DNA of 64,000 nucleotides, from NCBI RefSeq assembly GCF_014646515.1, contig NZ_BMNK01000011.1:20604-84603 (forward strand), given 5' to 3'. The notes beneath the pieces are model-generated. The model had not been told where the DNA came from. It was given only the letters and a program-made list of their open reading frames with translations, and searched no databases. Shown here in pieces: positions 34,003 through 41,624 of this stretch. Source of the stretch: Nonomuraea glycinis. GTDB taxonomy: Bacteria > Actinomycetota > Actinomycetes > Streptosporangiales > Streptosporangiaceae. The position numbers and the translations under genes were made by a program. The number at the start of each line of letters is the position of its first letter. Position 1 is the stretch's first letter.

Positions 34003-34899
34003 CTAGCCGGGCAGCGGGGCATTCCCCAATCGCGTCTCACCGATCAGACGGCGCGCCTCGATGGCCACGACCTGCGGCAGCTCCATCATCGCCACGTGCC
34101 CCGCCCTGGGTAGCAGCACCAGCCTGACCTGGCGGAACGCGCGGTGCGCCTTCGCGGCCATGGCGGGCCTGACCAGCCGGTCGTGCCTGCCGTGGATGAT
34201 CAGGGTGGCCGCCTGGACCTTCTCCGCCTGCCGCCACAGGTTGCCCTCGCCACGGCGGAAGTATTCGGCCACGATGCCGCGGGCCGAGCCGATCATCGCG
34301 GCGCCGGCGTGCGGCAGGGCATCGCGCCGGCGCAGTTCCTCCACCGCGTCGCGCAGCCGCACCGGGTGCACCGCGCGGGCGTTGGCCCAGACCATGCTGA
34401 AGGAGGCGTTGACCCGCTGCTCGGCCGGGACCAGCCGGAGCCTGTCGGCCACCCACTCGCCCAGCCGCGGCGTGGCGGCCGCCGCCACCCGGACCGGGCC
34501 GTACCGGGGCAGCAGGTCGGGCAGCGCGGGCGAGATGAGCGTCAGCGAGCGGACCAGGTCGGGGCGGGTGGCGGCGACCCTGACCGAGATCGCGCCGCCC
34601 ATCGAGTTGCCGAACAGATGGGCGGGCCCGATGTGCTCCAGGAAACCGATCACCGCGGCGGTGTTCGCGGCGACGCTGTAGTCCCCGTCGGGCGGCTCGG
34701 GCGAGAACCCGGCTCCGGGCAGGTCGATGGCGTGCCCGGTGACCTCGTCCTTCAGCTCCTGCATCAGGTCGGTCCAGTTGGTCGCAGAACCGGCCAGGCC
34801 GTGGACGAACACCGCCTGCTCGGGAGCGCCCTCGGGGGTGGACCTGACGTGCACTGGGCCGACCATGCGTCCCGGCCAGTGCGGGACCGGCTCCGCCAT
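34003..34899 (-). CDS. Alpha/beta hydrolase
   Basis: A 298-residue cytosolic alpha/beta hydrolase: oxyanion region VFVHGLAGSATNW, nucleophile elbow GNSMGGA, acid GRHDRL and histidine AGHVAMM. ATG 34899 has GGAAAGGAGC 5-7 nt upstream; an open frame continues to 34980 but without support. It is 41 bp upstream of moeZ on the same strand and probably cotranscribed with it. The substrate is unknown; lipase/esterase, epoxide hydrolase and dehalogenase-like roles are all open. Confidence 0.87.
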   Translation of the reverse strand: MAEPVPHWPGRMVGPVHVRSTPEGAPEQAVFVHGLAGSATNWTDLMQELKDEVTGHAIDLPGAGFSPEPPDGDYSVAANTAAVIGFLEHIGPAHLFGNSMGGAISVRVAATRPDLVRSLTLISPALPDLLPRYGPVRVAAAATPRLGEWVADRLRLVPAEQRVNASFSMVWANARAVHPVRLRDAVEELRRRDALPHAGAAMIGSARGIVAEYFRRGEGNLWRQAEKVQAATLIIHGRHDRLVRPAMAAKAHRAFRQVRLVLLPRAGHVAMMELPQVVAIEARRLIGETRLGNAPLPG

Positions 34900-35419
34900 C
34901 GCGTGCTCCTTTCCGCTGTACGTACGTACGTGGTGCCGGGCCTCGGTCTGGGGGACGTCGGGCGCGGTGCCACGTGACAACCATACGAAAGACGGGGATG
35001 CCGGGGCGCTGGCCGTGGGGCCGTCACGCGGCGGGCGCCCTTGGGACTCGCCGTCACCCTATTCGGACATATCAGCCTATTTCTATTTATGGATATCTAA
35101 ACGATCTCATGAGTTTCCAACTATGGATAAAGGCTACTGATCGTCGTTTGCGGCCATCGAGATCGGAGAACATGACAACCAGATGGCAGGCGGGGTGACA
35201 GTAGAGGCACTTGGTGCTGCCTCGAAGGCTGTGAAGTGGACACACCCTCAAGAGATGGCGGAACTTCGTGGCGACCTCCAGCCCCCTCCGGCCGTGGCGC
35301 GCCCTATTGAGCCGAGTACCACAAATTCGGACAAGTCGTGCTATTACAACAGATGGCATTTGATGTGAGCAATAAAGCTGTTGCTCTACGGCAAAATAGC
35401 ACAGATACCGTTTACTTCT
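34900..35419. other. Gene-poor, lower-GC intergenic stretch
   Basis: About 520 bp with clearly lower GC than the surroundings, especially 35055-35130. It contains an alternating GTACGTACGTACGT (34918-34931). Short open frames on both strands have no ribosome-binding sites or recognisable domains. It separates the moeZ unit from the MPKLK gene cluster and may be its promoter-distal flank or a scar of lost genes. Confidence 0.5.
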
Positions 35420-35530
35420 CTTCTGTCCAGGAAATGCCATTCCATGGATGGCCGGCCAGCCATCCGGGACGTTCTCCGGAAATCCGGAAGACGTCGAGAA
35501 CGAACCACCACATCATTCAGGGGGAACGCA
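35420..35530 (+). promoter_or_regulatory. Conserved 5' leader of MPKLK gene 1
   Basis: Compared with the leader of gene 3 it shares, in order, CTGTCC-GGAAATG, a hairpin GGATGGC/GCCATCC (35446-35452 with 35459-35465), CCGG-AATCCGGAA and GTCGAGAACG, then a strong ribosome-binding site AGGGGGAA before ATG. Here TCCGGAA occurs twice with one base between. Conservation of hairpin and boxes suggests shared transcription or RNA-level control. Confidence 0.6.
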
Positions 35531-35788
35531 ATGCCCAAGCTCAAGGGTGTTATCACGGGAGTCGCCATCAGCACGGCACTGGCCGGCGGCCTGGTCGGCA
35601 TGAGCGCGTTGACCGCCACGGCGAGCGCCGACGTGCCCGCCTTCCGTACCGGGGACCACTGCAGGAACGACAACCACCACCGGCACTTCAACCGGCGCGG
35701 CATCAACGTCACCGTCAATAACCGCAACTGCACCAACAACGTCAACCTGAACAACGAAGAGAGAAGCGTAAAAGAGAAGATCGGCTGA
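35531..35788 (+). CDS. Small secreted Asn/Arg-rich protein, MPKLK family member 1
   Basis: An 85-residue protein with a Sec signal peptide (1-34; MPKLKGVITGVAISTALAGG, cleavage near ATASA). The mature about 50 residues are His/Arg/Asn-rich, with two cysteines (DHCRND and NRNCTN) and the family core GINVTVNNRN then TNNVNLNN. It is paralogous over its whole length to the genes at 36179 and 37520, but its tail is His-poor. ATG 35531 has AGGGGGAA 5 nt upstream. No known domain was recognised; location is extracytoplasmic or in the cell wall. Confidence 0.75.
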   Translation: MPKLKGVITGVAISTALAGGLVGMSALTATASADVPAFRTGDHCRNDNHHRHFNRRGINVTVNNRNCTNNVNLNNEERSVKEKIG

Positions 35789-35855
35789 GGCTTCCGCCCG
35801 ACCTCGGCCCGGTTGATCCGACCATCCGGGCACGCGCCGCCGAGGCATATGAATG

Positions 35856-35908
35856 AGCGCCCGTATTCACCGGTGATCGCTGGACGACCTCCGGTGGATA
35901 CGGGCACT
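35856..35908 (+). repeat. Inverted repeat element with TGCCCGTATTC-type ends, copy 1
   Basis: CCCGTATTCACCGG (35860-35873) pairs with CCGGTGGATACGGG (35891-35904) with one G-T position and a 17-nt loop. It lies 71 nt after gene 1. Ends (GCGCCCGTATTC and GGATACGGGCACTC) match copies 2 and 3. Confidence 0.7.
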
Positions 35909-36099
35909 CGTCTCGGTCCCGTACGCGACCTCGTTCTCCATTCGGACTGCCATTCACAAGAAGGCTCGCCAGGCTTGCCCGGGGAGCCTTTTACTGTGCC
36001 TGGATTTCCAATGTAATGAAAATTCTATTACGGAGCAAAGCCGGACATCCTCTGGTTTGTCGGCCATCGGGGCAGGAAATATACACGATGCGGATGACA

Positions 36100-36178
36100 T
36101 ATAGCAGTTATTCGCAACAGTTCCCGGTAATCCGGAAACATCAGAACGGGGCAACCGATCCTTTTAGGGGGAAAAGCA
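36100..36178 (+). promoter_or_regulatory. Conserved 5' leader of MPKLK gene 2
   Basis: Contains CAGTTCCCGGTAATCCGGAA, then ATCAGAACGGGGCAACCGATCC and TTTTAGGGGGAAAAGCA before ATG, closely matching the gene 3 leader in its last 65 nt. The upstream hairpin is less clear than in genes 1 and 3. The 310 bp from the gene 1 stop hold inverted repeat 1 and an AT-rich stretch. Confidence 0.6.
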
Positions 36179-36514
36179 ATGCCCAAGCTCAAGACTCTTC
36201 TCGCGGGTTTCGCCATCGGCTCGGCGCTGTCGGGTGGCATGGTCGCCATGGGCGCGACGACCTCGGCGGCCAACGCCGAGGCCGGCGTCGCCACCAGTTC
36301 GTCCGTCCTGGCTTCGGGCTGCGGGCACGGCAACAGCTGCGGCTGGGGCTGGGGCGGCCGCTGGCGTCACCACCACCGTCACCACCGGATCCGTCTGAGG
36401 GTGCACGTCCACAACAACAACCACACCAACAACCACAACGACAACCGTCGCGACATCGACATCAAGAAGCGTAGCCACGCCCCGACCACCACCACGCCTG
36501 AAGTCGAAGAGTGA
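36179..36514 (+). CDS. Small secreted His/Asn-rich protein, MPKLK family member 2
   Basis: A 111-residue protein with signal peptide (1-34, MPKLKTLLAGFAIGSALSGG, cleavage near ANAEA). The mature region has two cysteines in SGCGHGNSCG, a Trp/Gly patch GWGWGG, a His-rich run RHHHRHHRIRLRV and the family core HVHNNNHTNNHNDN, then a basic and Thr/Pro/Glu tail. His clusters suggest metal binding (Zn, Ni or Cu), which is inference. ATG 36179 has TTTTAGGGGG upstream. Confidence 0.75.
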   Translation: MPKLKTLLAGFAIGSALSGGMVAMGATTSAANAEAGVATSSSVLASGCGHGNSCGWGWGGRWRHHHRHHRIRLRVHVHNNNHTNNHNDNRRDIDIKKRSHAPTTTTPEVEE

Positions 36515-36602
36515 CCAAGGATCACGCGTCAACTTGATCCCGTGTCTAACATCCAAGGGTCATAGGGTTGCATCTGCGATGAACTCCTAGCACCTGGATA
36601 AG

Positions 36603-36666
36603 TGCCCGTATTCGATGGATCGCCGCTCCTCACCGAGCAGCGAACTTCATCCATCGAATACGGGCA
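36603..36666 (+). repeat. Inverted repeat element with TGCCCGTATTC ends, copy 2
   Basis: TGCCCGTATTCGATGGAT (36603-36620) pairs perfectly over 18 bp with 36649-36666, with a 28-nt loop that itself contains a small GCTC/GAGC stem. It lies 88 nt after gene 2. The outer flank through 36675 is identical to that of copy 3 in reverse orientation (20 nt). Confidence 0.85.
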
Positions 36667-36675
36667 TTCGGCATT

Positions 36676-37343
36676 CCCCACCCCACGCCCGCCCCCGCCC
36701 CGCCGAGCCCCGGATCAAGGCTTGATCGTCGCCTCCGGTTCCGGCCCGTCACATCGCCGGCGGCAGTCGTCCCGAAGCCGTCGCTCACCGGTCTCCACGC
36801 CGCCGGTCGCTCGGCGAGCGGGACCCGGCGCGCGCCTCCTCTTCCGCGGCCAGGTCAGCCCCGGCCACCACCGAACCGTCGACCTTGTGCCGCTGGACGA
36901 GACCCGAACGTGCGCGAAGTGCCGCAACCCCACGTCGGCACCGGCCATGCCGGCCCGCAGGGCGAGAGCGAGGTCTTCCAGCATGCCGATGATGGCGGCG
37001 CATCCGCCCGATCGACCGGCCGGGTCTCAGACCTGTACGGCGACGTGCGGCGACGTGCGGCCCTGGGCCGGGTAGACGGCCCCGGGTCAGGCAGGCGGGG
37101 GCCTGTCGGGGGGCGAGGGATCGGGCGGCGCGGGCAGAACCCGGCGGGCCGGGGAATTCCGTACTGGGTGGCGTCCGGGGGCGGACGCCGGCTCCGGAGG
37201 GCTGTCACCGAGGCCGCTGGGCGTCACGCTGGGGCTCGGGGTGGTGCTGGGGTCGTTCGGGGGGGTCGTTCGGGGGGGTCGTTCGAGGGGGTCGGTCGGG
37301 GTGCGCGTGAGGCTGGGGTCGCCCTGTCATTCCGTTCTTTCGC
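36676..37343. other. GC-rich region without a supported gene between two inverted repeats
   Basis: About 670 bp between inverted repeats 2 and 3. The palindrome GATCAAGGCTTGATC lies at 36712-36726. On the minus strand a Pro/Thr/Ser-rich frame (37090-37330; repeats of the type GTTCGGGGGGGTC) resembles the tail of a secreted protein, and another frame near 36715-36984 starts MLEDLALALRAGM. Both lack a convincing start, ribosome-binding site or complete domain, so I treat them as possible gene remnants. Confidence 0.4.
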
Positions 37344-37417
37344 AATGCCGAATGCCCGTATTCAAGAAGTGAATGTCGCCGTCCAGCGAAGAACGACATC
37401 ACCCTTGAACACGGGCA
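37344..37417 (-). repeat. Inverted repeat element with TGCCCGTATTC ends, copy 3
   Basis: TGCCCGTATTCAAG (37353-37366) pairs with CTTGAACACGGGCA (37404-37417) with one G-T position and a 37-nt loop. The flank AATGCCGAATGCCCGTATTC (37344-37363) is the exact reverse complement of the copy 2 flank. It is 102 nt past the stop of the minus-strand gene 3, so element orientation follows gene orientation. Confidence 0.8.
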
Positions 37418-37519
37418 CTCATACAGGCGCTCGACCTCATCGCATTGATGAAACCCTATGGCATTCAGATATGCAACACAGGTTCAAGCTAGAGCGCGAT
37501 CCCGCTCAGCGTCGGCGGA

Positions 37520-37831
37520 CTAGTCCCAGAAATCGTCGTGCTGCTTTTCGCTTACGCGGTTGTCGTTGTGGTTGTTGTTGTGGTTGTTGTTGTGCACGTG
37601 CAGCTTGATGCGGATTCTCTGGTGGCCGTGGTGACGGTGCCGCCAGCCGCCGCCGCAGCCGCAGCGGCGGTGCCGCCAGCAGCCCGAGCCGGCGAGGACG
37701 GACGTGCCTGCCTTTACAGTGGTGGCCGCGTTGGCGCTGGTCGCGGTGGTCATCGCGCCCAGACTGACGGCTCCCCCAGTCAGCGCCGTACTGATGGCGA
37801 CTCCTGCGATAACACTCTTGAGCTTGGGCAT
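37520..37831 (-). CDS. Small secreted His/Asn-rich protein, MPKLK family member 3
   Basis: A 103-residue protein: signal peptide (1-36, MPKLKSVIAGVAISTALTGG, cleavage near ANAA), three cysteines in GCWRHRRCGCGGG, a His run RHRHHGHQ, the family core RIRIKLHVHNNNH then NNNHNDNR, and an acidic end QHDDFWD. It is convergent to genes 1 and 2. ATG 37831 has TTTAGGGGG upstream, as in gene 2. The GTT-rich plus strand at 37559-37600 is simply its Asn/His codon run. Confidence 0.75.
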   Translation of the reverse strand: MPKLKSVIAGVAISTALTGGAVSLGAMTTATSANAATTVKAGTSVLAGSGCWRHRRCGCGGGWRHRHHGHQRIRIKLHVHNNNHNNNHNDNRVSEKQHDDFWD

Positions 37832-37955
37832 TGCGTTTCCCCCTAAAGGATCGGTTTGCCCCGTTCTCGACATTTTCCGGATTACCGGTAACTGTCTTGG
37901 ATGGCCCGCTAGCGAGTCCATCCGAGAAAAGACATTTCCGGGACAGGGGGCAAAT
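37832..37955 (-). promoter_or_regulatory. Conserved 5' leader of MPKLK gene 3
   Basis: Read on the minus strand: CTGTCCCGGAAATGTC, hairpin GGATGG/CCATCC (37899-37904 with 37918-37923, enclosing CGCTAGCG), ACCGGTAATCCGGAA, GTCGAGAACGGGGCAAACCG, then the ribosome-binding site and ATG. The hairpin stem is shared with gene 1 while the enclosed sequence differs, as expected if the stem itself matters. Confidence 0.65.
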
Positions 37956-38358
37956 AAACAGGAACCAACCCTTTTTGCTATACCCCAAGAATCACCTTAC
38001 TTGCATTAAGCGTTTATCAAATGAAATGCTGCGATTTGTCCGATTATGTCCCGCCTGGCGATCTACTTTTTCCAGGTACGCCATCCCAAGATCACGCCGC
38101 TGCCGACCGCCCAACACAAGATCACCAAAGAGGTCCGCCGCCCCTCACGATCACCGAAACGCCCGCACGGCTCGTTCAGAAGATCACCGGCACGCCGAAA
38201 GCAGCCGCCTCACCGACAAGCTGAGACCCGACGGGGAACAGATCGCCCCAAAGCCGGTACGCCCGCGTACACACAACTGACGGCGACCCCGCGTACACGC
38301 CGTCGAACAGCGGGCGCGGCGGCGGGACGGGCCGCTACGGGGAAGGGCGGCGCGGCGG
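37956..38358. other. Intergenic region between MPKLK gene 3 and ku
   Basis: About 400 bp. The first 100 bp are AT-richer and may hold the gene 3 promoter. From 38080 on, codon-like periodicity with recurring AAGATCAC is seen, but no frame has a convincing start or domain. It also contains the 3' flank of ku. I see no gene I can support. Confidence 0.4.
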
Positions 38359-39258
38359 TCAGGCGGACTTGCGCGTCTTGCGCTTGGGAGCCGCTTCCTT
38401 CTCCTTGGCATCCTTCGACGCCGTGGACTTCGACGCCGTGGACTTGGCCGCGGGCTTCTTGGGCTTGGCGGGCTCGCCACCGCGCTCCCGCTTGGCCGCC
38501 TCGACGCTCGCCCGTAGCGCGGCCATGAGGTCGACGGCCGGGCCGGCCTCCTCCTCGCCCTCCGCCGGCGCGATGACCTCCTTGCCCGCGACCTTGGCCT
38601 CGATCACCTCTTGCAGCGCCTCGCGGTAGGTGTCGTGGTACTCGGTCGGGTCGAAGTCGGACTCCATCGTGGTGATCAGCGACTCGGCCATCTTGAGCTC
38701 CTGGGCGCGCACCTCGATGTCCTCGTCGAGGAACTCGAAGTCCGGCTTGCGGATCTCGTCGGGCCAGAGCATGGTCTCCAGCACGAAGACGCCGTCACGT
38801 ACGCGCAGCGTGGCCAGGGACTCGCGCTGGCGCAGGGCCACCTTGACCACCGCGACCTGGCCCGAGCTCTCCAGCGCGTCGCGCAGCAGCACGTACGGCT
38901 TGGCGCCCTGGGCGTCGGGTTCGAGGTAGTACGACTTGGCGAAGTAGATGGGGTCGATCTGCTCGGCGGGGGCGAACTGCAGGACGTCGATCCTGCGTGA
39001 GGTGCTCAGCGGCAGGCCCTCGAAGTCCTCGTCGGTGAGCACCACGATCTCGCCGGTCGCCAGCTCGTAGCCCTTGGCGATGTCGGCGTAGGGGACCTCC
39101 TCGCCGTCCACCGTGCAGACCCGCTTGTAGCGGACTCTGCCGCCGTCCTCGCGGTGCACCTGATGGAAGCTGACGTCCTTCTGCTCGGTCGCCGAGTAGA
39201 GCTTGACCGGGATCGTGACCAGCCCGAAGGAGATCGCACCTTTCCAGATGCTGCGCAT
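38359..39258 (-). CDS. ku: Ku DNA end-binding protein
   Basis: A 299-residue bacterial Ku homodimer subunit for non-homologous end joining. The N-terminus MRSIWKGAISFGLVTIPVKLY is the family signature; the bridge and core (about 1-250) are complete. The C-terminal about 45 residues are Lys/Ala/Ser-rich with repeats (STASKSTASKDAKEKE), like the basic tails that add DNA binding and end-threading in actinobacterial Ku. ATG 39258 has GAGGAG at ideal distance and is preferred over GTG 39264. It is divergent from the LigD-type polymerase gene. Confidence 0.95.
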   Translation of the reverse strand: MRSIWKGAISFGLVTIPVKLYSATEQKDVSFHQVHREDGGRVRYKRVCTVDGEEVPYADIAKGYELATGEIVVLTDEDFEGLPLSTSRRIDVLQFAPAEQIDPIYFAKSYYLEPDAQGAKPYVLLRDALESSGQVAVVKVALRQRESLATLRVRDGVFVLETMLWPDEIRKPDFEFLDEDIEVRAQELKMAESLITTMESDFDPTEYHDTYREALQEVIEAKVAGKEVIAPAEGEEEAGPAVDLMAALRASVEAAKRERGGEPAKPKKPAAKSTASKSTASKDAKEKEAAPKRKTRKSA

Positions 39259-39308
39259 GGGCACTCCTCAGCGGTAGCGGGCGGGTCGCTCATGGGCACA
39301 TACCCGTC

Positions 39309-39327
39309 ATGGCATAAGCAATGCCAT
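39309..39327. promoter_or_regulatory. Palindrome between ku and the LigD-type polymerase gene
   Basis: ATGGCAT-AAGCA-ATGCCAT is a perfect 7-bp inverted repeat, flanked by TACCCG on both sides, in the 242-bp divergent promoter region. It could coordinate both NHEJ genes; the regulator is unknown. Confidence 0.5.
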
Positions 39328-39500
39328 ACCCGCTCGTACCGATGCCAGCTCTGTCTGTGGCGCTATCGGGACATGCCGGCAGCCCTTTCCCCACCCCGGA
39401 TCGATGGGTTAGACCTGATCTGGCCGGGGAGGTGGCCTACACGATGTGGACGGGCGAGCCCCCGTGCGTCCCTCGGAGGCAAGGAGGTGAGCCCGGCCCG

Positions 39501-40382
39501 ATGAGCCAGGCGAAGGTTCCGGTCAAGGTCGACGGGCGTGAGCTGACCCTGAGCAACCTGGACAAGGTGCTCTATCCAGAGGTCGGATTCACCAAGGCCG
39601 AGGTCATCGACTACTACACCCGCATCGCGCCGATCCTGCTCCCGCACCTGGAAGGCAGGCCGCTGACCGTCAAGCGCTACCCGAACGGGGTCGAGGGCAC
39701 CAGCTTCTTCGAAAAGAACGCCCCCGAGCACACGCCCGCGTGGGTGCGCAGGGTCCGGCTGCCCGTGCCCGGCAGTACGAAGAACCGCGAGACCATCGAC
39801 TTCGCCCTCGTCGAGGACCTGCCGGCCCTGGTCTATTACGCCAATCTCGCCGCCCTGGAGCTGCACGTGCCGCAGTGGCGGGTGTCCGCCGAGGGGGAGG
39901 CGCTGCCGCCCGACACGCTGGTGTTCGACCTGGACCCCGGCCCGCCCGCCACGATCGTGGAGTGCTGCGAGGTGGCCCTCATGCTGCGCGCGGTGCTGGA
40001 GGACGACGGGCTCACCGCCAGGCCGAAGACCAGCGGCAGCAAGGGCATGCAGCTCTACACCGGCTGGGACGGCCGCGAGGAGGCCTCGGCGTACGCCAAG
40101 CGGGTGGCCCAGCGGCTCGCGAAGGAGCATCCGGAGCAGGTGCTCAGCGTCATGACCAGAAAGCTGCGGCCGGGCAAGGTCTTCATCGACTGGAGCCAGA
40201 ACAACCCCGCCAAGACCACCGTGGCCCCCTACTCACTGCGGGCCAGGGCGCACCCGACGGTGTCGGCCCCGCTGCTGTGGAAGGAGGTGGAAGGCTGCGC
40301 GAATCCCGAAGATCTGGTGTTCACCACGTCGGACGTGCTGGCGCGAGCCGATGAGCACGGCGACCTTTTCACCCGGGCGTAG
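39501..40382 (+). CDS. Stand-alone LigD-type polymerase/primase domain (PolDom)
   Basis: A 293-residue archaeo-eukaryotic-primase-like polymerase that fills gaps at broken ends with preference for ribonucleotides. Motifs are LSNLDKVLYPE at the N-terminus, the catalytic pair in LVFDLDPG (about 144-151), TSGSKGMQLY and VFIDWSQN with the third acidic residue. It lacks ligase and phosphoesterase domains, so a separate ligase must act with it. ATG 39501 has AAGGAGGTGAG 9 nt upstream. Confidence 0.93.
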   Translation: MSQAKVPVKVDGRELTLSNLDKVLYPEVGFTKAEVIDYYTRIAPILLPHLEGRPLTVKRYPNGVEGTSFFEKNAPEHTPAWVRRVRLPVPGSTKNRETIDFALVEDLPALVYYANLAALELHVPQWRVSAEGEALPPDTLVFDLDPGPPATIVECCEVALMLRAVLEDDGLTARPKTSGSKGMQLYTGWDGREEASAYAKRVAQRLAKEHPEQVLSVMTRKLRPGKVFIDWSQNNPAKTTVAPYSLRARAHPTVSAPLLWKEVEGCANPEDLVFTTSDVLARADEHGDLFTRA

Positions 40383-40414
40383 GCTGGACGCGTCCACACG
40401 TAGAGGGGGATCCA

Positions 40415-40627
40415 ATGTCGGAGATGGACATACGCGGGGACGAAGGGCAGTTCGCCGAGGAGGAGGAGCTGTCCCTGGAGGCTCCGGAGGCGGACGCCGC
40501 CGAGCAGCAGCGCCTGCTCGCCGAGGACGGGGTCCATCCGCGCCGGGAGACTCCACTCGAGGTCGACCCGGCCGACGCGGCGGAGCAGGACCGTGTGGTC
40601 GAGCTCGATGATGATGACTATCGCTGA
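40415..40627 (+). CDS. Small acidic protein with internal repeat, function unknown
   Basis: A 70-residue, highly acidic, probably disordered protein. Two similar segments, EAPEADAAEQQRLLAEDG and EVDPADAAEQDRVVELDD, form an internal repeat, and it ends DDDDYR. ATG 40415 has GAGGGGG about 6 nt upstream. It lies 32 bp after the polymerase gene, so cotranscription is likely; whether it works in end joining is unknown. Confidence 0.75.
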   Translation: MSEMDIRGDEGQFAEEEELSLEAPEADAAEQQRLLAEDGVHPRRETPLEVDPADAAEQDRVVELDDDDYR

Positions 40628-40686
40628 GACGTCGACCCCCCGCACGTAGGATGACGGCACGATCCGCACGAGCCTATGGAGACCGC

Positions 40687-41307
40687 GTGACCGCAACCCC
40701 GGACGCCAAGCCCCGGGGCACCCGGCTGCCCCGACTCGCCCGCCGCCGGCAGCTGCTCAGCGCGGCACAGGAGGTCTTCGTCGAGAACGGCTATCACGCG
40801 GCCGCCATGGATGAGATCGCCGAGCGGGCGGGCGTCAGCAAGCCGGTGCTCTACCAGCACTTCCCCGGCAAGCTGGAGCTCTATCTGGCGCTGCTCGAAC
40901 TGCACGTCGAGGACATGGTCACCCGCTGCCGCGAGGCGCTGGCCTCCACCCACGAGAACAAACTGCGCGTCCAGGCGACCTTCAGCGCGTTCTTCGACTT
41001 CGTCTCCACCCAGGGCGAGGCCTTCCGCCTGGTCTTCGAGTCCGACCTGCGCAATGTGGCGCCGGTGCGGCAGATGGTCGAGCGTTCCCTGAGCGAGTGC
41101 GCGGAGATGGTCAGCGCGGTGATCCAGGAGGACACCGGCTGCACCAGCGACGAGGCCCACCTGCTGGGAGTCGGGCTGGTCGGCATGGCCGAGGTGAGCG
41201 CCCGCTACTGGGTCACCACCCAGGGGTCCATCCCCAAGGACGCGGCCGAGCAGCTCATGGCCCGGCTGGCCTGGCGGGGCATCAGCGGTTTTCCGCGTAC
41301 GGCTTAA
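40687..41307 (+). CDS. TetR family transcriptional regulator
   Basis: A 206-residue TetR regulator. The helix-turn-helix is at about 20-65 (RRQLLSAAQEVFVENGYHAA, MDEIAERAGVSKPVLYQHF) and the C-terminal dimer/ligand domain follows. It occupies the place of Rv3208 in the conserved order, next to DUF3107. GTG 40687 with GGAGA upstream is chosen; an ATG at 40651 in frame has no ribosome-binding site. Its targets are unknown. Confidence 0.9.
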   Translation: MTATPDAKPRGTRLPRLARRRQLLSAAQEVFVENGYHAAAMDEIAERAGVSKPVLYQHFPGKLELYLALLELHVEDMVTRCREALASTHENKLRVQATFSAFFDFVSTQGEAFRLVFESDLRNVAPVRQMVERSLSECAEMVSAVIQEDTGCTSDEAHLLGVGLVGMAEVSARYWVTTQGSIPKDAAEQLMARLAWRGISGFPRTA

Positions 41308-41393
41308 ACCCGTTCGCTGGCCGCGATCAACGGCGTGTTTCCACCGTTCGACAGCCACGATGGGATGAGCCAGCCCCGTCGAAAGGGAGCATG

Positions 41394-41624
41394 ATGGAAA
41401 TCAAGATCGGCGTGCGCTCCGTGCACCGTGAGCTCGTTGTGGAGACCGACCTGTCAGCCGACCAGGTCGAAGAGGAGATCAGGAAGGCTCTCGCGGCCGA
41501 TCGGGGAGTTTTCGCCATCACCGATGTCAAGGGCAGACGCATCGTGGTGCCGGTCTCGTCACTCGGCTTCCTGGAGATCGGTGAGGACGAGACCCGTCCC
41601 GTGGGCTTCGGCGGCACCCTCTAA
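41394..41624 (+). CDS. DUF3107 family protein
   Basis: A 76-residue conserved actinobacterial protein (TB9.4/Rv3208A type). It begins MEIKIGVRSVHRELVVETD and ends with the family tail RPVGFGGTL. It probably folds as a small beta-alpha domain. Of two adjacent ATGs (41391, 41394), the second has better spacing to AAAGGGAGC. Function is unknown; it always travels with the TetR gene upstream. Confidence 0.92.
   Translation: MEIKIGVRSVHRELVVETDLSADQVEEEIRKALAADRGVFAITDVKGRRIVVPVSSLGFLEIGEDETRPVGFGGTL

Noticed and set aside
34918..34931. GTACGTACGTACGT alternating run as an operator
   Set aside because: It is a simple short repeat upstream of the hydrolase gene with no second copy or known regulator match.
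36715..36984. Minus-strand frame starting MLEDLALALRAGM
   Set aside because: The first 60 residues vaguely recall a trypsin-co-occurring-type domain, but the rest is low-complexity, a stop interrupts the plausible upstream part, and no ribosome-binding site is seen. Listed only as a possible remnant.
37559..37600. GTT-rich microsatellite-like run
   Set aside because: It is the complement of the AAC/CAC codon run encoding the Asn/His core of MPKLK gene 3, not an independent repeat.
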